Source: Candidatus Omnitrophota bacterium (GTDB taxonomy: Bacteria; Omnitrophota; Gorgyraeia; B26-G9). From it: 33,100 nucleotides of DNA. Numbering within the stretch: the stretch's first letter is position 1; each line of letters opens with the position of its first letter. The stretch spans positions 1 to 33,100 of the forward strand of contig JAHITE010000042.1 in NCBI GenBank assembly GCA_018817585.1, read 5' to 3'. Below, piece after piece: positions 16,631-27,436 of the stretch. Made by a program: the position numbers and the translations under genes. A model generated the notes under the pieces. It saw only the letters and a program-made list of their open reading frames with translations. It did no database searches and was not told where the DNA came from.

Positions 16631-17398
16631 TTATAATCCATTCTCAAGTTTGCGCTGATCAGTTATTGGCCCTTGGGCTGCTCCAGTTATAAACTGCCGG
16701 ACAAACGGATCAGTAGTATTTTTTATTTGCTCTGGTGTGCCCTGAGCGATTATCTTACCATCATAAAGCATCGCGATTCTTGTGGCAACCTTATACGCTG
16801 AGACCATATCATGGGTCACGACAATTGAAGTAACTTTTAGTTTTTCTTTTAAGCGAATTATTAAATCATTGATCATATCCGACATTATCGGATCCAGGCC
16901 GGTTGTCGGCTCATCATAAAGCATTATTTCCGGATTATTGCATATTGCCCGGGCCAAGCCCACGCGTTTTTTCATCCCGCCGCTAAGTTCCGCGGGTTTT
17001 TTTTCTTCAATATCCAGCAGATCAACGCTAAGCAAAGCCTGTTTAACTCTTTGGCGTATTTCCGCTTCCGGTAAATCTGTATGCTCAAGCAAAGCAAAAC
17101 CCACATTTTCAAAAACATTCAGCGAATCAAATAAAGCCGCGCCTTGAAAAAGCATGCCGAATTTCATCCGCAATTTAACCAGGTCTTTACCTTTTAAAGC
17201 CGCGACATGCTGATTGTCAACCTGCACCTGTCCAGAATCGGGATTTAAAATACCAATAATGTGTTTAAGTAATACACTTTTCCCGCATCCGGAACGGCCA
17301 ATGATTACCAAAGTCTCGCCTTGATTGACTTGCAAATCCAGGCCCTTAAGCACTTCCTGGCCTTCAAAGTTTTTGCACAGCTTAGAAATTTTTATCAT
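16631..17398 (-). CDS. mlaF: MlaF-type ABC transporter ATP-binding protein
   Basis: 255 residues. It has a Walker A motif GRSGCGKS (34-41), a Q-loop in GMLFQGAALF, the signature LSGGMKKR (from 138), and a Walker B followed by DEPTTGLDP. GAALFDSLNVFENV and the signature form are typical of MlaF. It powers lipid transport with MlaE, which is encoded 30 bases upstream, at the inner face of the cytoplasmic membrane. Confidence 0.94.
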   Translation of the reverse strand: MIKISKLCKNFEGQEVLKGLDLQVNQGETLVIIGRSGCGKSVLLKHIIGILNPDSGQVQVDNQHVAALKGKDLVKLRMKFGMLFQGAALFDSLNVFENVGFALLEHTDLPEAEIRQRVKQALLSVDLLDIEEKKPAELSGGMKKRVGLARAICNNPEIMLYDEPTTGLDPIMSDMINDLIIRLKEKLKVTSIVVTHDMVSAYKVATRIAMLYDGKIIAQGTPEQIKNTTDPFVRQFITGAAQGPITDQRKLENGL

Positions 17399-17428
17399 TA
17401 AAAATCCTATTTTAAAAACTCAGGTTCA

Positions 17429-18211
17429 TTAGCGCCAAACAAAATAAAACAAAGCTGTAAAAAAACAATCCAAGGCAATAACTAAAATACAGGATATAAC
17501 TACTGATAAAGTTGTCGCTTTACCCACGCCTTCTGCCCCGCCTTTTGCGCGCATACCCTCATAACAAGCAACAATCGAAATCACCGCGGCAAAAGCAAAC
17601 GCTTTGATCAAGCCAGTAAACACATCTTTATACACCAAAGCGTCAAAAGTCTTTTTAAGATATAAATGATGTGATATATGCAGATTAGCAACACCGATAA
17701 TGTATCCGCCCAAAATCCCTACGGCATCAGCAATAATCGTTAACAGCGGCAGCATAATGCACAGCGACAAAAAGCGCGGCACAACCAGATATTTAATCGG
17801 ATTTGTGGCCAAAGTTTCCAAAGCATCAATCTGCTCAGTAACTTTCATTGTCCCAACTTCCGCGGTTATTGACGCGCCAACCCGGGCCGCAACCACCAGG
17901 GCGGTAAATACCGGCCCCAGTTCTCGGGTCATGGATAAACTTACCAAACTGGCAATATAAATTTCCGCGGACATCTGGCGCATGGTATAAGCCGACTGCA
18001 AAGCAAGCACGATTCCGGCAAAAAAAGCAGTTAAAGTAACAATCGAAAGACTGTCTACTCCGTTTTTTTTCATCTGATCAAACAGCTGAAAGCGTTTATA
18101 AGGCGGCGCGAATACCCAGCCAATTGTCCGAAACAACAGGATTGTCAGGCCTCCGACATATTCAAAACTAACGCTAAGCCTTTTTTTTAATACCCCTAAA
18201 TATGCGTTCAT
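17429..18211 (-). CDS. mlaE: MlaE-type ABC transporter permease
   Basis: 260 residues with about five to six hydrophobic helices. The family core MTRELGPVFTALVVAARVGA is present, followed by EVGTMKVTEQIDALE and the late CYEGMRAKGGAEGVGKATT. It is the inner-membrane channel of the Mla/MCE lipid transporter with MlaF and MlaD. It follows clpC by 74 bases without a good terminator, so it may be co-transcribed with it. Confidence 0.95.
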   Translation of the reverse strand: MNAYLGVLKKRLSVSFEYVGGLTILLFRTIGWVFAPPYKRFQLFDQMKKNGVDSLSIVTLTAFFAGIVLALQSAYTMRQMSAEIYIASLVSLSMTRELGPVFTALVVAARVGASITAEVGTMKVTEQIDALETLATNPIKYLVVPRFLSLCIMLPLLTIIADAVGILGGYIIGVANLHISHHLYLKKTFDALVYKDVFTGLIKAFAFAAVISIVACYEGMRAKGGAEGVGKATTLSVVISCILVIALDCFFTALFYFVWR

Positions 18212-18285
18212 GCATACCCCTGTATTTAGAATCGCTTTTTAATTACTATATTTTTTGATTAAAACCCTTGGCCTTCAATCAAATA

Positions 18286-20727
18286 TCAGCTGATAAAAGA
18301 TAATGCGTCTTTTTCCAGATCCGCGCTGATGTTTATCGGCTTTTTTCTATCGACTTTACCAGCTAAGATTTCTTCAGCTAAAGGATTTTCCAGAAATTTC
18401 TGAATTGTTCTTTTTAAAGGTCTGGCACCGAAAGCGCTGTCAAAACCTTTGGCAATCAGCAGATCTTTAGCGGTTTTATCTAAAACGATTGTAACCTCCT
18501 GATCACTTAGGCGGCTGGTAACCTCAGTTATTTCAATTTCAATAATTTTATACAGATCTTCTTTAGTCAAAGGTCTGAACACAATCAAATCATCAACCCG
18601 GTTAATAAATTCCGGTTTAAACGCTCTTTTAACTTCTTCCATTAATTTAGTTTTCATCGAATTATAAGTAACTTCTGCCTCTTGGGCAGTAAAGCCGATT
18701 GAGCCCTGCTTGCGCAATAAATCAGCGCCGATATTACTGGTCATGATTAAAACCGTATTGCGAAAGTCAACTTTTCGGCCAAAGCTATCAGTTAATCTGC
18801 CTTCTTCTAAAACCTGGAGCAGAAGATTAAAAACATCAGGATGCGCTTTTTCAATTTCGTCTAATAGAATAACTGAATAAGGTTTTCTTCTGACTTTTTC
18901 CGTAAGTTGTCCGCCTTCTTCATAGCCGACATAGCCTGGAGGCGCTCCGACAAGTCTTGAGACATTAAATTTTTCCATGTACTCAGACATATCGATTTGA
19001 ATAATCGAATCAGCATCACCAAATAAAAAATCCGCCAAGGCTTTACCAAGCAGGGTTTTTCCCACTCCGGTTGGGCCTAAAAATACAAATGAACCGATCG
19101 GCCGTTTCGGGTCTTTTAATCCAGCACGGGAACGTCTGACCGCGTGAGTAATCGCGGTTATGGCCTCATCCTGGCCAATAACGGTTTTGTGCAGTTCCTC
19201 AGCCATTTTAAGCAGCTTTTCGCCTTCTTTTTCCTCTAAACGGGCAACCGGGACTCCGGTCCATTGCGAAATAATCTCGGCGATACCTTCTTCTTTGACC
19301 TCAATGTTCATTTCCATGCGGCTTTCATTCCAGTTTCTTCTGATCTTATCTAATTCCGCGCGCGATTCTTTTTCCTGATCGCGATAAGATGCGGCTTTTT
19401 CAAAATCCTGATTCTTAACTGAAGATTCTTTTTTCTGTCTTAAATCTTCAATTTTATTTTCCATGTCTTTTAAATCCGGCGGCGCGGTCATTACCAGTAA
19501 ACGCGCTCTGGCTCCGGCTTCATCAATAATATCAACTGCCTTATCCGGCAAAAATCTTCCGCTAATATAACGCTCTGATAATTTAACTGCCGCGGATAAT
19601 GCCTCATCTGTATACTTAACCCGATGATGCGTTTCATATCTTTCCCGCAAACCTTTTAAGATCTCGATTGCCTGCGCCTCTGTCGGCGGTTCTACCATGA
19701 TTGTTTGAAACCGTCTTTCCAAGGCAGCGTCTTTTTCAATATGTTTTCGATATTCATTGATCGTGGTCGCGCCAATACATTGGATCTCGCCACGGGCCAA
19801 AGCCGGCTTTAAAATATTCGACGCGTCAATCGCGCCTTCCGCGCCGCCAGCACCCACAAGAGTATGGATTTCATCAATAAAGATCATTACGTTTTCCGAA
19901 CGTTTAATTTCATCCATAACTGCTTTGATCCGTTCCTCAAACTGACCGCGGTATTTTGTGCCGGCAACCATTAAAGCCAAGTCCAAAACAACTACCCGCT
20001 TATTGCGCAAAACTTCCGGAACATTGCCTTCGACAATCTGCTGGGCTAAACCTTCAACTATCGCGGTTTTACCAACACCCGCTTCTCCGAGTAATACTGG
20101 ATTGTTTTTTGTTCTCCGGCTCAATATCCGGATAACTCTTTCAATCTCAGTTGCCCGGCCAATAACCGGATCAAGCTTGCCGTCTTTGGCCAGCTTGTTT
20201 AAATCCCGGCCAAAAGCATCCAAAGCCGGAGTTTTGGCTTTTGCGTTAGAAACCTGAGGATTAGCCTGCTGTCCGTCATAATTCACGGATGTTGTGCCGA
20301 GTAAGTCCATGATTTCTTTGCGCACTTTATTTAAGTCCAAGCCCAGATTCATTAATACCTGCGCGGCAACTCCTTCGCTTTCCCTGATCAAACCGAGCAA
20401 TAAATGCTCAGTGCCAATATAATTATGACCCAGGCTTTTCGCTTCATCCATTGCCAGTTCAATTACTTTTTTTGCTTTTGGCGTAAACGGAATATCTCCG
20501 GAAGTAACTGTGCTTGGACCCGGCTGAACCAGTTTTTCCACTTCCAAACGAATTATATCAAGATTAAGCCCAAGGTTCTGCAATACCGCGGCAGCAACGC
20601 CTTCGCCTTCTTTAATTAAACCAAGCAAAATGTGCTCAGTTCCAATATAATCATGGTTAAAACGTTTTGCTTCTTCTTTGGCAAGAAGAATTACTTTTCT
20701 CGCGCGTTCAGTAAACCGGTCAAACAT
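18286..20727 (-). CDS. clpC: ATP-dependent Clp protease ATP-binding subunit ClpC
   Basis: 813 residues, usual ClpC length. It has a double Clp-N domain (1-145), AAA+ module 1 with GEAGVGKT (214-221), a middle domain with a UVR motif (about 420-455), and AAA+ module 2 with GPTGVGKT (about 550). It unfolds substrates for ClpP; in Bacillus it recognises proteins phosphorylated on arginine by McsB. AAGGAGG precedes the start. It is third in the mcsA-mcsB-clpC group. No clpP is in the window. Confidence 0.97.
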   Translation of the reverse strand: MFDRFTERARKVILLAKEEAKRFNHDYIGTEHILLGLIKEGEGVAAAVLQNLGLNLDIIRLEVEKLVQPGPSTVTSGDIPFTPKAKKVIELAMDEAKSLGHNYIGTEHLLLGLIRESEGVAAQVLMNLGLDLNKVRKEIMDLLGTTSVNYDGQQANPQVSNAKAKTPALDAFGRDLNKLAKDGKLDPVIGRATEIERVIRILSRRTKNNPVLLGEAGVGKTAIVEGLAQQIVEGNVPEVLRNKRVVVLDLALMVAGTKYRGQFEERIKAVMDEIKRSENVMIFIDEIHTLVGAGGAEGAIDASNILKPALARGEIQCIGATTINEYRKHIEKDAALERRFQTIMVEPPTEAQAIEILKGLRERYETHHRVKYTDEALSAAVKLSERYISGRFLPDKAVDIIDEAGARARLLVMTAPPDLKDMENKIEDLRQKKESSVKNQDFEKAASYRDQEKESRAELDKIRRNWNESRMEMNIEVKEEGIAEIISQWTGVPVARLEEKEGEKLLKMAEELHKTVIGQDEAITAITHAVRRSRAGLKDPKRPIGSFVFLGPTGVGKTLLGKALADFLFGDADSIIQIDMSEYMEKFNVSRLVGAPPGYVGYEEGGQLTEKVRRKPYSVILLDEIEKAHPDVFNLLLQVLEEGRLTDSFGRKVDFRNTVLIMTSNIGADLLRKQGSIGFTAQEAEVTYNSMKTKLMEEVKRAFKPEFINRVDDLIVFRPLTKEDLYKIIEIEITEVTSRLSDQEVTIVLDKTAKDLLIAKGFDSAFGARPLKRTIQKFLENPLAEEILAGKVDRKKPINISADLEKDALSFIS

Positions 20728-20834
20728 TCATAGCCTCCTTTTCAATATGCCTGCTATTTAATTATTCCATTTTAGCTTTTATTCTTTATAATTTTTTGCT
20801 TTTTTCTTTTCACTTATTCTTATTTTGCTGTTTG

Positions 20835-21884
20835 TTAATTCATTTTCTGACGAATCAATTCCGCGCGTTTAATATCGCGTTTGTTCGCGGTCAGTGTTTT
20901 TTCTTCCAGTTTCTGTAAATGCGCCGGCTGGGTTAGAATAAATAATTCATTTATTGTTTCCTGATTAGCGCCTTTGAGCAATCCCAGGTCAAATCCCAAA
21001 CGCACATTAGACAATAGTTCAATGGCTTCAGAGCTGGTAATAATCCTGGCGTTTTTTAAAATCCCATAAGAACGCCAAACCTGATCTTCCAGCTTGCTCT
21101 TATTTTTCGTGGATAAAGTCTGCCGGGCGTTTTGTTCATATTCAAATACCTGGTTAATAATCCGTTTGATATTATCAATTATTTCCATTTCGCTTCGGCC
21201 CAAAGAAACCTGATTGGAAATCTGAAAAAAATTACCAGCGGCTTCAGTACCTTCGCCAAAAAGGCCGCGCACAGTTAATCCCAGTTTAACAATTGCCTGG
21301 ATAACCCGGTTTATCTGCTTGGTTAAAACCAGCGCCGGCAGATGAAGCATTACCGAAGCGCGCATTCCTGTACCGGTATTTGTCGGACAAGCAGTTAAAT
21401 ATCCCAGCTTTGCCGAAAAAGCAAAGTTTAATTTTTTTTCCAAAGCAGAATCTATTTTTTCCGCGGCTTTCCAGCAATCTTCCAAAGAAAATCCCGGCTT
21501 AAGCACCTGCAAACGCAAATGATCTTCCTCATTAACCATAATTGAAACAGTTTCGTCTGAACTAATGGCAACTGCCCGACCATTTTTTTCACTGATCAAC
21601 TCTTTGCTGATCAAATGTCTTTCAATCAATAATTGGCTGTTCACTTCAGAAACATCTTCCATTTTAAGAAACAAGCCATCTTTTTTTATTGATTCCAGAC
21701 TCTTTAATGCCGGCTCAACAATCGACAATGTCTGCATTAACTGCGCTTTCGAGGCTAGGTTGGAAAAAATAATTTTCTCCAGATTGCGAGCCAGCCTAAT
21801 TCTGCTGGAAAATATGATTTCCGAATGAGAACCTGTGCCTTTTAACCAGCCGCTTGTTTGTTTTAATAGGTCATCGAGATTCAT
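20835..21884 (-). CDS. mcsB: Protein arginine kinase McsB
   Basis: 349 residues. It is an ATP:guanido phosphotransferase-fold enzyme that phosphorylates arginines to mark proteins for ClpC. SSRIRLARNL starts the ATP-binding part. The catalytic Cys166 lies in LTACPTNTGTGMRASVM, and GEGTEAAGNFFQISNQ is the substrate-loop region typical of McsB. The C-terminal KRDIKRAELIRQKM fits the phosphoarginine-binding end of the family. Its start overlaps the mcsA stop by 4 bases (ATGA), which means translational coupling. Confidence 0.96.
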   Translation of the reverse strand: MNLDDLLKQTSGWLKGTGSHSEIIFSSRIRLARNLEKIIFSNLASKAQLMQTLSIVEPALKSLESIKKDGLFLKMEDVSEVNSQLLIERHLISKELISEKNGRAVAISSDETVSIMVNEEDHLRLQVLKPGFSLEDCWKAAEKIDSALEKKLNFAFSAKLGYLTACPTNTGTGMRASVMLHLPALVLTKQINRVIQAIVKLGLTVRGLFGEGTEAAGNFFQISNQVSLGRSEMEIIDNIKRIINQVFEYEQNARQTLSTKNKSKLEDQVWRSYGILKNARIITSSEAIELLSNVRLGFDLGLLKGANQETINELFILTQPAHLQKLEEKTLTANKRDIKRAELIRQKMN

Positions 21885-22378
21885 CCGTCAATCTCCTTTT
21901 CCAGTTGTTTAATCTCATCTCGCAGTCTTGCCGCTTCTTCAAATGCTTCATCATGGATAGCATTCTGCAGTTTAAGATGAAGTTCCTGTAATTTTTTTTT
22001 GGCATCAAAACCATCACCATCAATCGAAGGTCCCTTTCCGATATGCTGCAATGATCCATGCACTTTTTTTAATAAAGGACTTAAACTTTCTTTAAACACT
22101 TCATAACACAGACTGCAGCCAAGTCTGCCGCTTTTGCGGAAATCATCATAACTCATTTTGCAGTTTGAACATTGCAAAGCGTTTTTTTTATCCGCGGGCG
22201 CAGCCGAACCAAAATCAACCAAACCAGCCAGAAGATCCTGTAAACCAAAAGGCTGACCTAATCCGGCAATTCCCTTATCCTTGGCGCACTCCTCACAAAG
22301 ATGCAATTCCGTCATCTGCTCATTAATTATTTCAGTTAAATGTACCGTAGCTGACTTTCCGCATAATTGACATTTCAT
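21881..22378 (-). CDS. mcsA: McsA, zinc-binding activator of McsB
   Basis: 165 residues. Two pairs of CxxC motifs are seen (CQLCG, CEECA, then CSNC and CSLC), as in McsA. A C-terminal UVR motif (about 130-160, AIHDEAFEEAARLRDEIKQL) is shared with ClpC. McsA stimulates McsB and links it to ClpC. In Bacillus it follows ctsR; no ctsR-like gene lies upstream here, where there is only a repeat-filled gap. Confidence 0.94.
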   Translation of the reverse strand: MKCQLCGKSATVHLTEIINEQMTELHLCEECAKDKGIAGLGQPFGLQDLLAGLVDFGSAAPADKKNALQCSNCKMSYDDFRKSGRLGCSLCYEVFKESLSPLLKKVHGSLQHIGKGPSIDGDGFDAKKKLQELHLKLQNAIHDEAFEEAARLRDEIKQLEKEIDG

Positions 22379-23574
<1,196 letters not shown>

Positions 23575-23615
23575 CTATTCCCTCCAATTAAAAGTATTAT
23601 TAAATATATACTGCT

Positions 23616-24281
23616 TTATTCAATCTTTCCGTCTTTGATTAAAAGAGTTCTTGATGATATATCCGCGATCACTTTTGAATGCGTAGCAATAATAAGTGTA
23701 ATATTTAGTATTTTATTAAGCCTTACTAATAAATCACAAACCTTTTGTCCGGTATGCGAATCCAGGTTGCCTGTGGGCTCATCGCATAATAAAAGCTGCG
23801 GACTGTTTATCAAAGCCCGGGCAATGGCAACTCTTTGCTGTTCACCGCCGGAAAGCGCCGCGGGCTTATGTTCTTTTCGGTTTATCAGCCCGACCTCATT
23901 GAGTAATTCTTCGGCCTTTACTTTTACTGCCCTGGTCTTTTGCTTGGCAATCAAAGCCGGCAGCATAATATTATCAATCGCGCTGAATTCCGGCAAAAGA
24001 TGATAAAACTGAAAAACAACTCCAATGTCGCGATTGCGCAATAAAGCTCTTTGCTTATCTTTTATTGTATAAATATTTTGACCATTAAGCAATACTTCGC
24101 CTTTATTCGGCTTATCCAGTCCTGCCAAAAAATGGAGCAATGTTGATTTCCCAGCCCCTGAGGCGCCAAGAATACTCACAAACTCGCCTTTGGCAATGTT
24201 CAGATCAATCCCTCTAAGCACATGGATTTTCGCTGGCTTGGCATTATAATGCTTGTGTAAATTTTTTGCCTCAAGGATCAT
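23616..24281 (-). CDS. lolD: Lipoprotein-releasing system ATP-binding protein
   Basis: 221 residues. It is an ABC ATPase with Walker A GASGAGKST (39-47), signature LSGGEQQR (from 143) and Walker B LLLCDEPTGNLDS. It has the LolD/MacB family features, including HLLPEFSAIDN after the Q-loop. With the LolC/E-type permease it extracts lipoproteins from the inner membrane for transport to the outer membrane. It overlaps the permease stop by 4 bases. Confidence 0.94.
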   Translation of the reverse strand: MILEAKNLHKHYNAKPAKIHVLRGIDLNIAKGEFVSILGASGAGKSTLLHFLAGLDKPNKGEVLLNGQNIYTIKDKQRALLRNRDIGVVFQFYHLLPEFSAIDNIMLPALIAKQKTRAVKVKAEELLNEVGLINRKEHKPAALSGGEQQRVAIARALINSPQLLLCDEPTGNLDSHTGQKVCDLLVRLNKILNITLIIATHSKVIADISSRTLLIKDGKIE

Positions 24282-25486
24282 TCGTATCTCAATGCCTCCA
24301 CTGGATCAAGCTTAGAAGCTTGGTACGCGGGATAAAAAGTCGCGCAAAAACTGATCAAAATCGCGGCCATCACAATCCAGATTACTTCAGTTGATTCAAT
24401 TCTAACCGGCAATTTACTGATATAGTAAACATCTTCCGGCAGCTTAATAAATTCATAGGTTTCAAGTAAATAAGCGCAAAACAAACCCAAAATAGTGCCT
24501 AACATTGTACCGATAATTCCAATGAACAAACCAACCATGGTAAAAATCGCGCGAATGCTTTGATTGGTTGCGCCAATGGTTTTCAGAATACCGATATCTT
24601 TGGTTTTTTCCATAACCATCATGATCAGGGTGCTGGCGATATTTAATGACGCGACCAAAATAATCAAGGTCAGAATTATAAACATCGCGGTTTTTTCCAG
24701 CTTTAAAGCATTAAACAGATTGCGGTTCATATCCATCCAGGTGCGGGTAAAATAAGGAAATCCCAGCTGTTCCTGAATCTTTTTTTTAATCTGTTCCGCG
24801 GCGTAAATATTATTTATTTTTACACTAATCCCGCTGACTAATATCGGGTTTTCAAAGAATATTTTCGCGTTGTTCAGCGAAATAAAAACAACCCCAGTAT
24901 CATAATCATACATTCCGCTGGTAAAAATAGCGGAAATCGTATAAGTACTTTCCCGCATTTTGCCCAAGGTTTTTTTCTTTTGTTTAGCCGCGGAAATCAA
25001 ACTAATTTCATTGCCGACTTTTAAAGCTAACTGCTCAGCCAATCCGCTGCCAATAATTATTTTATTGCCGCCTTCTAAATCCAGACTGCCGCTTTTAATA
25101 AAATCCCGGACGGAAGTAACTTCCGCCTCAAGCTTAGGATCAATCCCCCGGACAATCACAGAACTAAGCCGGTCATGGTCTGCTAATAAGGCCTGGGTAT
25201 TAATAAACGGAGCGCAGGCAATAACTCCCTGGACTCCAGCAATTGTTTGCATTGCCGCGGCCGGATCATCCAAACCACCTAATTTATCAACAACAATATG
25301 ACTGCTCGTACCGATTATCTTATCGCGCAGTTCTGTATCAAATCCGCTCATAACGCCAATTACAATTATCAAAGCGCAAACACCAGTGGCAACTCCAATA
25401 ATTGAAATACAGCTGATCAGCGAAATAAACTTTTCTTTTCTTCTGCCAAAAATATATCTGAGTCCGATTTTCATTTCATAAAACAT
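24278..25486 (-). CDS. lolC: Lipoprotein-releasing system permease (LolC/LolE family)
   Basis: 402 residues. One N-terminal helix (about 21-48, YIFGRRKEKFISLIS before it) is followed by a large periplasmic domain (about 50-265) and three C-terminal helices with the FtsX/MacB core (KTKDIGILKTIGATNQSIRAIF). There is only one such gene next to lolD, so it may act as a homodimer like LolF-type permeases. Its presence implies an outer membrane that receives lipoproteins, such as perhaps the LISC-bearing protein at 4314-5627. Confidence 0.92.
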   Translation of the reverse strand: MFYEMKIGLRYIFGRRKEKFISLISCISIIGVATGVCALIIVIGVMSGFDTELRDKIIGTSSHIVVDKLGGLDDPAAAMQTIAGVQGVIACAPFINTQALLADHDRLSSVIVRGIDPKLEAEVTSVRDFIKSGSLDLEGGNKIIIGSGLAEQLALKVGNEISLISAAKQKKKTLGKMRESTYTISAIFTSGMYDYDTGVVFISLNNAKIFFENPILVSGISVKINNIYAAEQIKKKIQEQLGFPYFTRTWMDMNRNLFNALKLEKTAMFIILTLIILVASLNIASTLIMMVMEKTKDIGILKTIGATNQSIRAIFTMVGLFIGIIGTMLGTILGLFCAYLLETYEFIKLPEDVYYISKLPVRIESTEVIWIVMAAILISFCATFYPAYQASKLDPVEALRYE

Positions 25487-25521
25487 ATAATTAAAACCTT
25501 TGGCTTATTCGCGGGAACAGA

Positions 25522-26997
25522 TTATTCCGACGCATTTACTTCTGAATCTTCCTCAGCAATTTGAACTTCCGGTTTTAATTGCGGAAAGAGAATAACATCC
25601 TTGATCGAAGTCTGATTAGTAAACAGCATAACCAAACGATCAATCCCAATGCCTAATCCTCCGGCAGGCGGCATGCCATATTCCAGGGCTTCCACGAAAT
25701 CTTCATCGATTTTAGCATTGCATTCATCTTTAGCCTGGCATAAAAAACGTTCCCGCTGTTCTGTCGGGTCATTGAGCTCAGAATAAGCATTAGCAATTTC
25801 CATACCACCCATAAACAGTTCAAACCGTTCACTAAGCAAAGGATCATCTTTTTTCTTTTTGGCTAAGGGACAAAGCTCAGTATAAATATCTGTGATAAAC
25901 ACCGGGTGATTTGTTTGTAATTTCTCCTCAATCAAATCACTGATCAGATTCAGAATAAAAGTCCGGCTGATTTTACCTTCTTTTAGCTCAACTTTTACAT
26001 TCTTCTTCTTTAGCTTGGACAGCCACTCAGTTTCAGAATCATCCGGATTAATCTCAAAATTATCGCGCATTAATTCAGCAAAAGAAACTTCTTCCCAATT
26101 AGTCAGATCAATTGTCTGATCGCCAAAAGCCAGCTGTTTTATACCCAGAACATTATCCGCAATGTGCATGATAATTCCTTTGACCAGATCCATCATTTTT
26201 TTATAATCAGCATAAGCAGTATAAACTTCCAGCATCGTGAATTCCGGATTATGCCGGGTAGAAAGCCCTTCATTTCTAAAACTGCGGTTTATTTCATAAA
26301 CCCGTTCAAGATCTCCGACCAATAATTTTTTAAGATACAGTTCCGGAGCGATGCGCAAAGACAAATCCATGTTCAAAGCATCCAAATGAGTTTTAAATGG
26401 TTTGCCGGCAGCCCCCCCAGCCAAAGAATGCATCATTGGAGTTTCCACTTCCAGATAATCCTGATCATCCAGATATCTTCTGATTTCTTTGATAATTCGG
26501 CTTCTCTTGATAAACACATCTTTAACATTTTCATTGGAAATTAGATCTAAATAACGCTTGCGATAGCGAACCTCGACATCTTTTAAACCATGCCATTTTT
26601 CGGGAAGCGGCCGCATTGCCTTGGCCAAAAGTTCTACTTTTTTTACTTTTATCGTCGGTTCCTGAGTGCGCGTTAGAAAAAGCTCGCCTTCAATCCCAAT
26701 AATATCGCCAATATCCAGTTTCTTTAAAATCGAAAAAACTTCGTCGCCGACATTATCTTTTTTAATATAAAATTGAACTCTGCCGGTAATATCCTTAATG
26801 TCGCCAAATATGCTTTTTCCGTGTTCACGCAAAGCCATGATTCTGCCCGCGGAACAAACTTCAGCATTTTCCGCGAAATTTTCTTTTATCCATAAAGCGC
26901 TATGCTTCCTGGGGAAACTTCCGCCATACAGACACACGCCCTGCGCCTTTAAATCCTCAATTTTTTTGATCCGCAAATCCAATATATCATCACTCAT
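25522..26997 (-). CDS. lysS: Lysyl-tRNA synthetase, class II
   Basis: 491 residues, full length. An N-terminal OB-fold anticodon-binding domain (about 45-145) is followed by the class II catalytic core. Motif 2 is FRNEGLSTRHNPEFTMLE, and motif 3 includes GGLGIGIDRLVMLFT near the C-terminus. It is the first gene of the long minus-strand run and has a consensus promoter with a leader of about 155 bases. Confidence 0.97.
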   Translation of the reverse strand: MSDDILDLRIKKIEDLKAQGVCLYGGSFPRKHSALWIKENFAENAEVCSAGRIMALREHGKSIFGDIKDITGRVQFYIKKDNVGDEVFSILKKLDIGDIIGIEGELFLTRTQEPTIKVKKVELLAKAMRPLPEKWHGLKDVEVRYRKRYLDLISNENVKDVFIKRSRIIKEIRRYLDDQDYLEVETPMMHSLAGGAAGKPFKTHLDALNMDLSLRIAPELYLKKLLVGDLERVYEINRSFRNEGLSTRHNPEFTMLEVYTAYADYKKMMDLVKGIIMHIADNVLGIKQLAFGDQTIDLTNWEEVSFAELMRDNFEINPDDSETEWLSKLKKKNVKVELKEGKISRTFILNLISDLIEEKLQTNHPVFITDIYTELCPLAKKKKDDPLLSERFELFMGGMEIANAYSELNDPTEQRERFLCQAKDECNAKIDEDFVEALEYGMPPAGGLGIGIDRLVMLFTNQTSIKDVILFPQLKPEVQIAEEDSEVNASE

Positions 26998-27082
26998 GTT
27001 TATACCCTCATTTACTTAAAACAGCATAATTATATTCAACTAAAATCCGGATTGAAATTAAAAAAAGAAATGCGCTTAAAAC

Positions 27083-27150
27083 AGTAGGATTTATAAATGT
27101 TAACATATTCCTAATCAATAAGTTGCCACATTTTAAACCATCCCCCTACT
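27083..27150 (-). other. Stem-loop in the lysS leader
   Basis: AGTAGG (from 27083) and CCTACT (to 27150) are the ends of an inverted repeat whose inner parts (TTTATAAATGT against ACATTTTAAA) also pair. It lies in the transcribed lysS leader, just after the promoter. No T-box sequence (AGGGTGG) is visible. A regulatory role is not shown. Confidence 0.35.
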
Positions 27151-27159
27151 ATTTTTTTG

Positions 27160-27188
27160 ATTATATAACTATTAGGCTATTGTGTCAA
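27160..27188 (-). promoter_or_regulatory. Consensus sigma-70 promoter for lysS
   Basis: Minus strand: TTGACA (27183-27188), a 17-base spacer, and TATAAT (27160-27165). It should drive lysS and the genes behind it. It is divergent from the HD-GYP promoter in the same 440-base gap (26998-27436), which otherwise holds no gene. Confidence 0.85.
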
Positions 27189-27312
27189 GGGAAATGGGAC
27201 GAAAAACAAAGGCCATGCCCGTCAGAAATCATCTAAAAATAAGCCGCATTTTAAGACAGCAATACAGCTGATAGTTTTTCAGTTAAAAGCCATCTATTTG
27301 CCTTTGATTTGT

Positions 27313-27341
27313 TTGCAAAATACACGATATTATGGTAAAAT
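27313..27341 (+). promoter_or_regulatory. Promoter for the HD-GYP gene
   Basis: Plus strand: TTGCAA (27313-27318), a 17-base spacer, and TAAAAT (27336-27341), leaving a leader of about 90 bases before the ATG at 27437. Confidence 0.65.
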
Positions 27342-27436
27342 TTAAGAAGAGAGAAAAACCGTAATTTATTCATATTATTATATATGTATTTTTTTTAACT
27401 ATTTATTTAATTCTTTATAAAAGGCGATATAAAGAC

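Noticed and set aside
18212..18285. Terminator between clpC and mlaE
   Set aside because: A TTTGATT/AATCAAA stem exists but it is AT-rich and is not followed by a U-run.
26998..27160. T-box riboswitch in the lysS leader
   Set aside because: No AGGGTGG T-box sequence or specifier-loop arrangement is visible.
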